Shown: piece after piece, positions 33,778-40,868 of the stretch
Position numbering within the stretch: the first letter of the stretch is position 1
How the letters are laid out: every line of letters begins with the position of its first letter
From: Tenacibaculum aiptasiae
GTDB taxonomy: Bacteria > Bacteroidota > Bacteroidia > Flavobacteriales > Flavobacteriaceae
Direction: 5' to 3'
NCBI RefSeq assembly: GCF_008806755.1
Contig: NZ_WAAU01000013.1
Location: 83,057-147,056 of the forward strand
DNA length: 64,000 bases
The notes under the pieces: generated by a model
What the model was told of the DNA's origin: nothing
What the model saw: the letters and a program-made list of their open reading frames with translations, nothing else
Databases searched by the model: none
Made by a program: the position numbers and the translations under genes

Positions 33778-34524
33778 TTATTTTAAGATGGCAAATGATT
33801 TGATGGTTTCTTTGTATTTATCACTAAAGTAAACTACATGTTTCCCTTTTAATAATAAAGAGTTCTCTTTAAACCTTATTTGATCAATTGCATTGATATT
33901 TACAATGTATTTTCTATGAACTTGTTTAAATAAAGAATTGTTTAAATAATCATTCATTTTTCCTAATGAAATTTGAATAATAAATTTTTCATGCTCCGTA
34001 ATGATGTTACAGTATCTATTATCAACCTCAATATAAATGATGTTAGAAAGCATTACTTTTTTTAAGGAATCTCTTTTCTTTATAAATAAATAATCATCAC
34101 TAATTACTGTATTTTGATTAGTACTTGCGAAAATATTTGTTTGGTCATAAAACTTTTCAATAGCCATTTCGATAGCATATAAAATTTCTAATTCATTAAA
34201 TGGTTTTAATAAAAAACGAAAAGGCTTGGTTAATTTTGCTCTTTCAAATATATGTCGGTCTTTAGAACCTGTTAAGAAAATAAAAGGTTTTAGTGATTTA
34301 GGTACGGTAGAAATGGTTTCGGCAAAAGTAATTCCTTCCGGATTTGTACCTAAAAAAACATCGATGATTACAAGGTCTACAGTAAGTTCATAAAAAAGCG
34401 TTAAAGCTTCTTGGTAACTATGTCCAATACCAACTACATTATATCCATTTTTTTCTAAAATAGCTTTAAGTTCCATTGCTATAATGCTATTATCTTCAAC
34501 AATAAGTATGTTTATATTATCCAT
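33778..34524 (-). CDS. LytTR-family response regulator (system 2)
   Basis: A 248-aa response regulator. Receiver domain at residues 4-120 with E10/D11, phospho-acceptor D55 (LVIIDVFLG), Thr in FLTGSKD and Lys in LLKPF. LytTR DNA-binding domain at about 145-245, with IYIEVDNRYCNII and FKQVHRKYIVNINAID. It starts two bases after the kinase stop. The 21-bp-spaced repeats just downstream of its own terminator are the best candidate target, making it the likely activator of both effector units. Confidence 0.92.
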   Translation of the reverse strand: MDNINILIVEDNSIIAMELKAILEKNGYNVVGIGHSYQEALTLFYELTVDLVIIDVFLGTNPEGITFAETISTVPKSLKPFIFLTGSKDRHIFERAKLTKPFRFLLKPFNELEILYAIEMAIEKFYDQTNIFASTNQNTVISDDYLFIKKRDSLKKVMLSNIIYIEVDNRYCNIITEHEKFIIQISLGKMNDYLNNSLFKQVHRKYIVNINAIDQIRFKENSLLLKGKHVVYFSDKYKETIKSFAILK

Positions 34525-34526
34525 GT

Positions 34527-36239
34527 TTAGTTCGATTTTTGAAAGCTAATAATCATTTTTGTACCCATATCTTTAATGCTTTCAATTTTAAATTGTGCGT
34601 TGTTTTTTTCGATTAATGTTTTACAGAGGTGAATACCTAGTCCAGTACCGATTTCCTCTTGATTTCTTTTTTTGTTAAGTAGTGTTGTGTCTTTTAGAAG
34701 ATCCTTGACCGTTTCTTCACTCATTCCAATTCCAGTGTCTTCTATTACTAGTGATTCTAAGTTGTTTTTAATAGAAAAGTTATAAATAATTATAGTGTCG
34801 TTTTCATTAGAAAATTTAATAGCGTTGTCTAATAAATTTCTAATAATTATTTTAAGAGAGTCTATATCAGCATAAATAAAAGTAGCAGGAGTTACTTTGT
34901 TTATGAAAGTTATATTTTTAGTATCAAATAAAGGTTGATAATTAAAAGCAACTTGTTGCATTATAGAAAATAAATCAACAGATTCTATATTGAAATAAAT
35001 TTGTTTTGTTTGCATTGTCGACCAGTTTAACAAGTTTTCTAATAAATTATAAGAGCTATTAGCGATAGCTGCATTTTTATTTACAATGTTCCCCAATGCA
35101 TCGTAATTTCGATTTTTAATTTCTGTTAAGAGATTAGAATTGCTTTTTTTTAATAGATTAACTGATGATCTTAAATCGTGACTAACAATAGAAAAAAGTT
35201 TATCTTTTGTTTTATTTAATTGATTAAGTTCATCTTTTTGAGTTGTAATTATTTTATTGGCTTTACTTTTTTGAGAGTACAAGAAAAATCCACTTGTAAG
35301 TAGAAGGATAAGTAAAATAGAAGAAATGAAAAAACCATTTCGTTGCGATACTTTTAATTTATTTTCAGCTTCTAATAAATTTATTTGTTTTTGTTTTTGA
35401 GCTACAGCGAGTTTCTTTTCTACTTGAGCTACAGCCCAGATTCTGTTTTGGTTGTTAAGGGAATCTTTCCATTTTTCAAACTCTTTTCTGTAAACTAGAG
35501 CTTTAGCTAAATCTTTTCTATTTTCTTCAACTACAGCCATGTTTAAAGCTGCTTTTCTTTTTATCTTAAAATTTGAGGTTTTTTTTGAAAGTTCATAAGC
35601 TTTTTTGAAAAAAGGAATAGCTTCATTGTCTTTATATTGTTCATAATAAACATTAGCAATGTCCATATAAGAACCAATTAAAAGTATTGTGTCTTTCTTT
35701 TTTTCTTGTAGAGAAGTGCTATTTAATAAATATTTTTCAGCTTCTTTAAATTTAGACAAATGAAAATAGCAAAGTCCTATGTTGTGTAGTATAGCACTTT
35801 GCTGAGGTTTGTATTTAATATTGAAATAATTTTTCTCTAAATCGAGAAAAATTTTTAGAGCTTTCTTGTATTTGTTTTGCAACAAATATATTTGACCAAT
35901 AGCACCTTTGGTATAGGAATAAAAAGGAAAAGCATTAGATATTAATTGGTATTCTTTTAAAGATTGATCTAAAACATTTTTCTTTTTGAAACTACGAGCT
36001 CTTAAGAAATGTATATAATTTATTAATTTCTTATCCTTTGTGTCTTTTAATAAAACATAGGAATGAATTAAAGTTGAATCCCATTCCTTTTGTTTGAAAA
36101 AAGTATGTATTCTTTTTAAATCTTCTTTTTGTTGATGTTTTTCAATAATCTTTTCAAACTCAACAGATAATTCGTCTTTCTGCTGAGAAAAAAGATGTAC
36201 AGTAAATAACAGTACTAGTATAGTTCTTAAAATATGCAT
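34527..36239 (-). CDS. TPR-containing sensor histidine kinase (system 2)
   Basis: A 570-aa kinase. Signal peptide (1-19), periplasmic TPR repeats (about 75-250: for example ILHNIGLCYFHLSKFKEAEK, IANVYYEQYKDNEAIPFF), a coiled-coil stretch (265-300), one transmembrane helix (303-321), a HisKA-type dimerisation domain with H354 (FSIVSHDLRSSV), and an HATPase with N box NLLDNAIKFS (468-477), DTGIGM and GTGLGI. It is paired with a LytTR regulator although such regulators usually pair with LytS-type kinases carrying PHFIFN. The TPR sensor suggests that the input is a protein or peptide. Confidence 0.9.
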   Translation of the reverse strand: MHILRTILVLLFTVHLFSQQKDELSVEFEKIIEKHQQKEDLKRIHTFFKQKEWDSTLIHSYVLLKDTKDKKLINYIHFLRARSFKKKNVLDQSLKEYQLISNAFPFYSYTKGAIGQIYLLQNKYKKALKIFLDLEKNYFNIKYKPQQSAILHNIGLCYFHLSKFKEAEKYLLNSTSLQEKKKDTILLIGSYMDIANVYYEQYKDNEAIPFFKKAYELSKKTSNFKIKRKAALNMAVVEENRKDLAKALVYRKEFEKWKDSLNNQNRIWAVAQVEKKLAVAQKQKQINLLEAENKLKVSQRNGFFISSILLILLLTSGFFLYSQKSKANKIITTQKDELNQLNKTKDKLFSIVSHDLRSSVNLLKKSNSNLLTEIKNRNYDALGNIVNKNAAIANSSYNLLENLLNWSTMQTKQIYFNIESVDLFSIMQQVAFNYQPLFDTKNITFINKVTPATFIYADIDSLKIIIRNLLDNAIKFSNENDTIIIYNFSIKNNLESLVIEDTGIGMSEETVKDLLKDTTLLNKKRNQEEIGTGLGIHLCKTLIEKNNAQFKIESIKDMGTKMIISFQKSN

Positions 36240-36261
36240 TTGTTACGGGGGGTAAAAATTA

Positions 36262-36291
36262 TATAAAAAAAACAGGCTCTATTTAGAGCTT
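36262..36291 (-). terminator. Terminator of the 168-aa protein gene
   Basis: Short stem AAGCTCTA/TAGAGCCT on the minus strand, followed by eight U. It separates the 168-aa gene from the kinase gene. Confidence 0.65.
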
Positions 36292-36303
36292 TGATACTAG
36301 TGG

Positions 36304-36810
36304 CTAACCTGGTGTGGTATCTTGTACAGTGGTTTCAGTTCCTCTAGAGGTTGTAGGGTCAATGTTCCAAACAAATGTTTGTATTACTTTGATTTTATCT
36401 AAGCTAATGCCTTCAGGAAATGTTACTAATTCGTTAGTAGAAAATTTAATCGTATAAGCTTGGTATTCATTTGTAGTTTTATTATCATTTATTTTTAACA
36501 TATCTTCTACAGTAGTATGAATAAAAAACTGTAGCATATAGTCGCCAAAGCTATTTACAGAAAATAACTGAGAGATCTTTATAGCTGAAGCTGATAATGG
36601 AGTTGAAGAACTTACAAAAATAAGTGCTTTTACATTTATAGGACCATAACTTATAGGACCACAACGATGTTGAGTTGCTTCTACTAGAGAAGGTAAGGGG
36701 CGTTCAAATGTGTTTTCAAAATAAATACTTCCAGATTTTTGAATTGTTACTTCAGGTGAAATTACTTTCCCAGGAGGAAAGACGATTGAGGATGTGTCAG
36801 TACTAGTCAT
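36304..36810 (-). CDS. Unrecognised 168-aa protein
   Basis: A soluble beta-rich protein without signal peptide; it starts MTSTDTSSIVFPPGKVISPE and ends in a Thr-rich tail. The core has PISYGPINVKALIFVSSS, FGDYMLQFFIHTTVEDML and KIKVIQTFVWNIDPTTS, which would fit a jelly-roll or Ig-like sandwich. I recognise no family. It precedes the kinase-regulator pair in the same direction but is separated by a terminator, so it may be an independent member of the same locus. It has no TCACAACA repeats upstream. The start ATG at 36810 is preceded by an AT-rich region and a purine-rich AATCCTCCGAAAACT stretch. Confidence 0.6.
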   Translation of the reverse strand: MTSTDTSSIVFPPGKVISPEVTIQKSGSIYFENTFERPLPSLVEATQHRCGPISYGPINVKALIFVSSSTPLSASAIKISQLFSVNSFGDYMLQFFIHTTVEDMLKINDNKTTNEYQAYTIKFSTNELVTFPEGISLDKIKVIQTFVWNIDPTTSRGTETTVQDTTPG

Positions 36811-37142
36811 AGTTTTCGGAGGATTAATTAAATATATAAACTAAGTTTATTGTAAATATATGAAAAACATAATCTAGAAACTAGGAAATTAAATGATTAA
36901 AATGAAAAAATAATCTGATTTTCAGTTTGATAAAGATGCTAAAGAAATAGGCTATAAACCCTGAGTTTGTTAATGTTTTTATAAAAAAAATAAATTATTT
37001 TTGGTTTTTTATATAAAAAAAGCAATATTTGTAACTAGTTATTAATCAATAAATAAACGCCTATAGCTAAATAATTACTTTTAATAAACATACCCCTTAA
37101 CCAAAGAAACTCTGTGAAAGACTTCTTTAAAAAAAAGTAATT
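36811..37142. other. Divergent intergenic region with sigma-factor promoter
   Basis: About 330 nt between the 168-aa gene (leftward) and the ECF sigma gene (rightward), with no frame or RNA gene that I can support. A candidate rightward promoter is TTTGG at 37000-37004, a 19-nt gap, then AATATTTG at 37024-37031, leaving a leader of about 100 nt before the sigma gene. Confidence 0.35.
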
Positions 37143-37730
37143 ATGATGCATAAAAACGATGTAAGTGATAGTGTATTAGTTAAAAACTACATTAACGGAA
37201 AAGAGTTAGCAATAGAATTATTGATTAAACGTCACCAACAACGCTTGTATAGCTTTATCTATAGCAAAATACAAGATAGAGATACTACAGAAGATATTTT
37301 TCAAGATACTTTTATTAAAGTAATAAGAACACTAAAAAAAGGAAGCTATAACGAAGAAGGAAAGTTTTTACCTTGGGTTATGAGGATAGCTCATAATTTA
37401 ATTATAGATTACTTTAGAAAGAGTAATAGAATGCCTACATTTAATAATACGGATGATTTTGATATTTTTTCTGTATTAAGTGATGGAACATTAAATGCAG
37501 AGAATCAGATAATTAAAGAGCAGATTTTATCTGATGTTAAAGATTTAGTTGAGGAATTACCTGAAGAACAAAAAGAAGTTTTAAAAATGCGTATTTACAA
37601 CGATATGAGTTTTAATGAAATATCTGAAAATACAGGTGTTAGCATTAACACAGCCTTAGGTAGAATGAGATATGCATTAATTAATTTAAGGAAGATTGTG
37701 GAGAAAAATAAAATTATTTTGGTGAATTAA
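37143..37730 (+). CDS. ECF-type sigma-70 family RNA polymerase sigma factor
   Basis: A 195-aa sigma factor with the two ECF domains. Region 2 includes LLIKRHQQRLYSFIYSKI, AEDIFQDTF-like TTEDIFQDTFIKV and FLPWVMRIAHNLIIDYFR. Region 4 includes LPEEQKEVLKMRIYNDMSF and NEISENTGVSINTALGRM. It recruits RNA polymerase to a specific set of promoters. No anti-sigma factor gene follows; instead there is a 47-aa frame 59 nt downstream and a terminator. Single sigma genes of this kind are common in Flavobacteriia and are not the SusC/D-linked type, because no FecR gene is adjacent. Confidence 0.92.
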   Translation: MMHKNDVSDSVLVKNYINGKELAIELLIKRHQQRLYSFIYSKIQDRDTTEDIFQDTFIKVIRTLKKGSYNEEGKFLPWVMRIAHNLIIDYFRKSNRMPTFNNTDDFDIFSVLSDGTLNAENQIIKEQILSDVKDLVEELPEEQKEVLKMRIYNDMSFNEISENTGVSINTALGRMRYALINLRKIVEKNKIILVN

Positions 37731-37789
37731 ACAATAAAAGTGAAAAAGCATCGTTAAATAATTGAAAATAAATAAATAAGGGAATTTTT

Positions 37790-37933
37790 ATGATGCAACT
37801 TTACTCTGAAAGATCTTCGGATTTTAAAATGAAACCTAAACAAGAAACAATTCAATTTTTGATTAATTTTTCTAAATCGTTAAAAGTAGTTAAAACCAAA
37901 TCAAACTATCTCATTGAATTGAATTTGAATTAA
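37790..37933 (+). CDS. Small protein downstream of the ECF sigma gene, 47 aa
   Basis: An ATG-started frame (MMQLYSERSSDFKMKPKQET) with a basic, amphipathic second half (LINFSKSLKVVKTKSNYL) and a hydrophobic end. It is too short for a domain call. It lies between the sigma gene and a hairpin terminator in the same direction, so the terminator marks it as part of the sigma transcript. The balanced composition and the position make it a likely real gene; a role in controlling the sigma factor is only a suggestion. Confidence 0.55.
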   Translation: MMQLYSERSSDFKMKPKQETIQFLINFSKSLKVVKTKSNYLIELNLN

Positions 37934-37941
37934 GAGTGGAA

Positions 37942-37970
37942 AAAGCTTCAACGAAAGTTGGGGCTTTTTT
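37942..37970 (+). terminator. Rho-independent terminator
   Basis: Stem AAAGCTTCAAC/GTTGGGGCTTT (two wobbles) with a GAAA tetraloop and seven T. It ends the sigma-small protein transcript; its T-run touches the stop codon of the convergent nth gene. Confidence 0.75.
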
Positions 37971-38626
37971 TATATTCTATTTTTATAATATTCATCAAGA
38001 ACAGTTTTTCTACCTATTGTTTTGGTAATAATATCATTTTCTAAATTCCATCCACGAGCAGGAGAATACTCTCTACCATACCATATGATTTGTAAATGTA
38101 AGTCGTTCCAGTGTTCTCTAGGAAATAATCGTTTGGCATCTTTTTCAGTTTGACCTACACTTTTTCCGTTAGATAGATTCCAGCGATACATTAATCTGTG
38201 TATATGAGTATCAACAGGAAAAGCAGGTACGCCAAAAGCTTGACTCATTACAACACTAGCTGTTTTATGACCAACTGCTGGTAGCTCTTCTAAATACTCA
38301 AAGCTTTCTGGTACTTCACCATTGTGTTTTTCAATCAATATTTTTGATAAACCATGTATGCCTTTAGATTTCATTGGAGATAATCCACAAGGTCTGATAA
38401 TTTCTTTAATTTCTTCAACAGACATTTTTACCATATCATAAGGATTATCTGCCTTAGCAAAAAGTAAAGGAGTAATTTGATTTACTCTAACATCAGTACA
38501 TTGAGCAGATAATAAAACTGCTATAAGTAAGGTGTAAGGGTCTTTATGATCTAAAGGAACAGGAATTTCAGGATACAGCTCTTTTAATGTATTAATAACA
38601 AATTGTACTTTGTCTGCTTTGGTCAT
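37970..38626 (-). CDS. nth: Endonuclease III lacking the iron-sulfur cluster cysteines
   Basis: A 218-aa base-excision repair glycosylase/AP lyase, start set at the ATG at 38626 (MTKADKVQF); the upstream extension would run into the bcp promoter and gene. The helix-hairpin-helix LPAVGHKTA contains the catalytic Lys121, and VDTHIHRL the Asp139. The C-terminal loop that in E. coli holds four Cys around a 4Fe-4S cluster reads GREYSPARGWNLENDI here; the only two Cys (C43, C80) lie elsewhere, so the cluster is absent. It removes oxidised pyrimidines. Confidence 0.9.
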   Translation of the reverse strand: MTKADKVQFVINTLKELYPEIPVPLDHKDPYTLLIAVLLSAQCTDVRVNQITPLLFAKADNPYDMVKMSVEEIKEIIRPCGLSPMKSKGIHGLSKILIEKHNGEVPESFEYLEELPAVGHKTASVVMSQAFGVPAFPVDTHIHRLMYRWNLSNGKSVGQTEKDAKRLFPREHWNDLHLQIIWYGREYSPARGWNLENDIITKTIGRKTVLDEYYKNRI

Positions 38627-38638
38627 TTTCAATATCTT

Positions 38639-38654
38639 TATATTCGCAAAAATA
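38639..38654. promoter_or_regulatory. Adjoining divergent -7 elements of nth and bcp
   Basis: Only 34 bp separate the two start codons. TATTTTTG on the minus strand (38654-38647) fits TAnnTTTG exactly for nth; TATATTCG on the plus strand (38639-38646) fits with one change for bcp. The boxes abut, so both transcripts would have very short leaders and the two promoters could not easily be occupied together. Confidence 0.5.
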
Positions 38655-38660
38655 CAAATT

Positions 38661-39113
38661 ATGACTACATTAAAAATAGGAGATAAAGCACCAAATTTCA
38701 AATCAGTTGATGAAAAAGGAAATGTTGTTAAACTTTCTGATTATAAAGGAAAAAAATTAGTATTGTTTTTCTACCCAAAAGCAAGTACTCCAGGGTGTAC
38801 AGCTGAGGCATGTGATTTGAGAGATAATTATCAAACTTTTTTATCTAAAGGATATGAAATCTTAGGGGCTAGTGCCGATTCGGCAAAGCGTCAACAGAAT
38901 TGGATAAATAAGCATGAGCTACCATTTCCTTTATTAGCAGATGAAAGTAAAGAAGTAATCAATGCTTTTGGAGTTTGGGGACCAAAGAAATTTATGGGGC
39001 GTGAATATGATGGAATTCACCGTACAACATTTGTAATTGACGAAAATGGAGTAATTGAAGATGTTATTTTAAAAGTAAAAACAAAAGAGCACGCTAATCA
39101 AATTTTAGGATAA
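38661..39113 (+). CDS. bcp: Thioredoxin-dependent peroxiredoxin, Bcp/PrxQ type
   Basis: A 150-aa peroxiredoxin starting at the ATG at 38661 (MTTLKIGDKAPNF), not at the earlier start that would overlap nth. The active site reads FYPKASTPGCTAEACDLRD: the peroxidatic Cys is followed five residues later by the resolving Cys, as in PrxQ. It reduces hydrogen and organic peroxides with thioredoxin. Divergent from nth, so peroxide removal and oxidised-base repair share a regulatory region. Confidence 0.93.
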   Translation: MTTLKIGDKAPNFKSVDEKGNVVKLSDYKGKKLVLFFYPKASTPGCTAEACDLRDNYQTFLSKGYEILGASADSAKRQQNWINKHELPFPLLADESKEVINAFGVWGPKKFMGREYDGIHRTTFVIDENGVIEDVILKVKTKEHANQILG

Positions 39114-39115
39114 AT

Positions 39116-39147
39116 AAAAAACCGAGTACAATACTCGGTTTTTTTTA
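39116..39147. terminator. Bidirectional terminator
   Basis: Stem AACCGAGTA/TACTCGGTT with a short CAA loop, A-run before and seven T after. It separates bcp from the convergent desaturase-like gene. Confidence 0.85.
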
Positions 39148-40086
39148 TTATTTACTACTTTCGAATAATTCTTTTTGAAGTTGTTTACTTGTTTTCGAAC
39201 TTCCATCGTGACTCCATCCTGGAGGCATAAAAACATATTTTAATCGAGTACCTAATGGTAAGTGTTTTTTACGACTAAAGAAATCTTTAAAAATTTCTTT
39301 CCATTCATGAAAAATGATGTTAACAGGTCCTTTATCTTCTAAAGGTTTAGTCAATCCAAATTTAAGTTTTTCGTAATCTTCTTCATCTTCTTCTGCTTGA
39401 AATGTACCAAAAATTCTATCCCAAATAATTAATGCCATTCCCATGTTTTTATCTAAATATTTGGTGTTCGAAGCATGGTGAACCCTGTGATGAGATGGAG
39501 TTACAAAAATGTATTCCCATATATTTAAAAAGAAACCAAGAACACCTTTGCGTTTGTTTCTTTTAATAAAATTAGTGTGACATAAGGTTCCATAATTTTG
39601 ATTCATAGCATAGGCAAACATAATATGCAATGGAGCTATTCCAACAAGAATTAAAGGAATTAAAAACATAAACCTATAAAAAGGTTGGAATACAGGGGAA
39701 CGGAATCCAGTTGAAATATTATAGTATTCAGAATTATGATGCGTAACATGAACTGCCCAGAAAAAGCGCGAATGATGATCTACATAATGGTGAATATAAT
39801 ATAGAAAGTCTTGTCCTATAAAAGCTATTAACCAATATAAAACACCTGTGCTTTCCCAGTTAATTAATCTATAGCTGTAAAAAAAGTTCATCACTATAAA
39901 TGAAACTCCATACATAAGACCATCTAAAAAAACATTGGTTATGGCAAAGTAGACATTTGTTGAAACATCTTTGAACTCATAATTTTTAGCTTTTCTTTTG
40001 TAGCTAAAATACATTTCAATAAAAATGGCTAATGCACAAATAGGTACGAACCATTTGTATGCATTTTGATGAGTAAAAATATCCAT
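39148..40086 (-). CDS. Sterol desaturase/fatty acid hydroxylase superfamily protein
   Basis: A 312-aa integral membrane di-iron enzyme. Histidine boxes are HYVDHHS, HVTHHNSEYYN and HHRVHHASN (di-iron ligands), between about five transmembrane helices (for example 13-29, 54-70, 83-98, 142-160). The family hydroxylates or desaturates lipids, such as fatty acids or alkylglycerols; the Bacteroidota members have unknown substrates. The C-terminal cytoplasmic tail is basic. It reads left and ends at a bidirectional terminator shared with bcp. Confidence 0.87.
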   Translation of the reverse strand: MDIFTHQNAYKWFVPICALAIFIEMYFSYKRKAKNYEFKDVSTNVYFAITNVFLDGLMYGVSFIVMNFFYSYRLINWESTGVLYWLIAFIGQDFLYYIHHYVDHHSRFFWAVHVTHHNSEYYNISTGFRSPVFQPFYRFMFLIPLILVGIAPLHIMFAYAMNQNYGTLCHTNFIKRNKRKGVLGFFLNIWEYIFVTPSHHRVHHASNTKYLDKNMGMALIIWDRIFGTFQAEEDEEDYEKLKFGLTKPLEDKGPVNIIFHEWKEIFKDFFSRKKHLPLGTRLKYVFMPPGWSHDGSSKTSKQLQKELFESSK

Positions 40087-40115
40087 TTATTAAATTTTGT
40101 GTAAAGTTAAAAACA

Positions 40116-40757
40116 TTATTTTAATCGTTGTTCAATCCAATTCTTAAAACTGTAAAAGTTTTGAGGAGCTACACCATGACCTACAGGATATTCTGAATAA
40201 TCACTTTTTAAATTGTAATTTTCTAATAAAGTAGGTGCTTTTCTTGCCCAATTAACTGGTAAAACCTGATCTACTGTACCATGAGAAATATAATAATCAG
40301 TTGTTATTTCAGTATTAACTTCAGCTGGTAACAAATCTTCATTAATATATCCACTTAAAGCTACTACGTGTTGTACCATATTGGGATTATTAAGACTTAA
40401 AGCATAGCTTAATATTGCTCCTTGACTAAACCCTAAAAGAAACGTCTTATTTGGGTTTGTATTGTATTTCTCTTTAATTTCATTAATGAAAGAAGCAATT
40501 TTAGTCATTGATTCTCTTGCTTGGTCTAGATCAGAAAACTTTTCATTATTAGCGTCGAAGTTAATAGCATACCAAGCATATCCATCATATCCCATGCTAT
40601 ATGGAGCTTGGGCACTCACAATTAATAATTCATCAGGTAATTCTTCAGAAAATGAAAATAAATCTCTTTCGTTACTACCATATCCATGTAATAAAATTAA
40701 TAAAGGAGGATTGGTAGAAGCCTTTTTAGGCTCTCGTATAATATAGTGTAAACTCAT
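40116..40757 (-). CDS. Alpha/beta-hydrolase esterase (carboxylesterase/phospholipase type)
   Basis: A 213-aa cytoplasmic serine hydrolase of the phospholipase/carboxylesterase (YpfH-like) family. LLHGYGSNERDL gives the oxyanion hole, the nucleophile is S111 in GFSQGA, the acid is D163 in HGTVDQVLP and the base H194 in GHGVAP. No signal peptide. The natural substrate is not predictable (short acyl esters or thioesters). It lies 29 nt upstream of the desaturase-like gene in the same direction and may be co-transcribed. Confidence 0.88.
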   Translation of the reverse strand: MSLHYIIREPKKASTNPPLLILLHGYGSNERDLFSFSEELPDELLIVSAQAPYSMGYDGYAWYAINFDANNEKFSDLDQARESMTKIASFINEIKEKYNTNPNKTFLLGFSQGAILSYALSLNNPNMVQHVVALSGYINEDLLPAEVNTEITTDYYISHGTVDQVLPVNWARKAPTLLENYNLKSDYSEYPVGHGVAPQNFYSFKNWIEQRLK

Positions 40758-40868
40758 GTAATAAATTCCTTAAAGCAGTTTTGATAAAAGAAGTTAATTA
40801 TCCAACTTAATATACCAATAACTGATTATTGTATTGTTTTTGCCTAGAATTGCTATTGTATTTTTCGA

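Noticed and set aside
25870..36810. The accessory cluster as a mobile island
   Set aside because: No integrase, transposase, tRNA-edge repeat or direct repeat was found at either boundary; only its unusual content hints at transfer, and I could not measure composition by hand.
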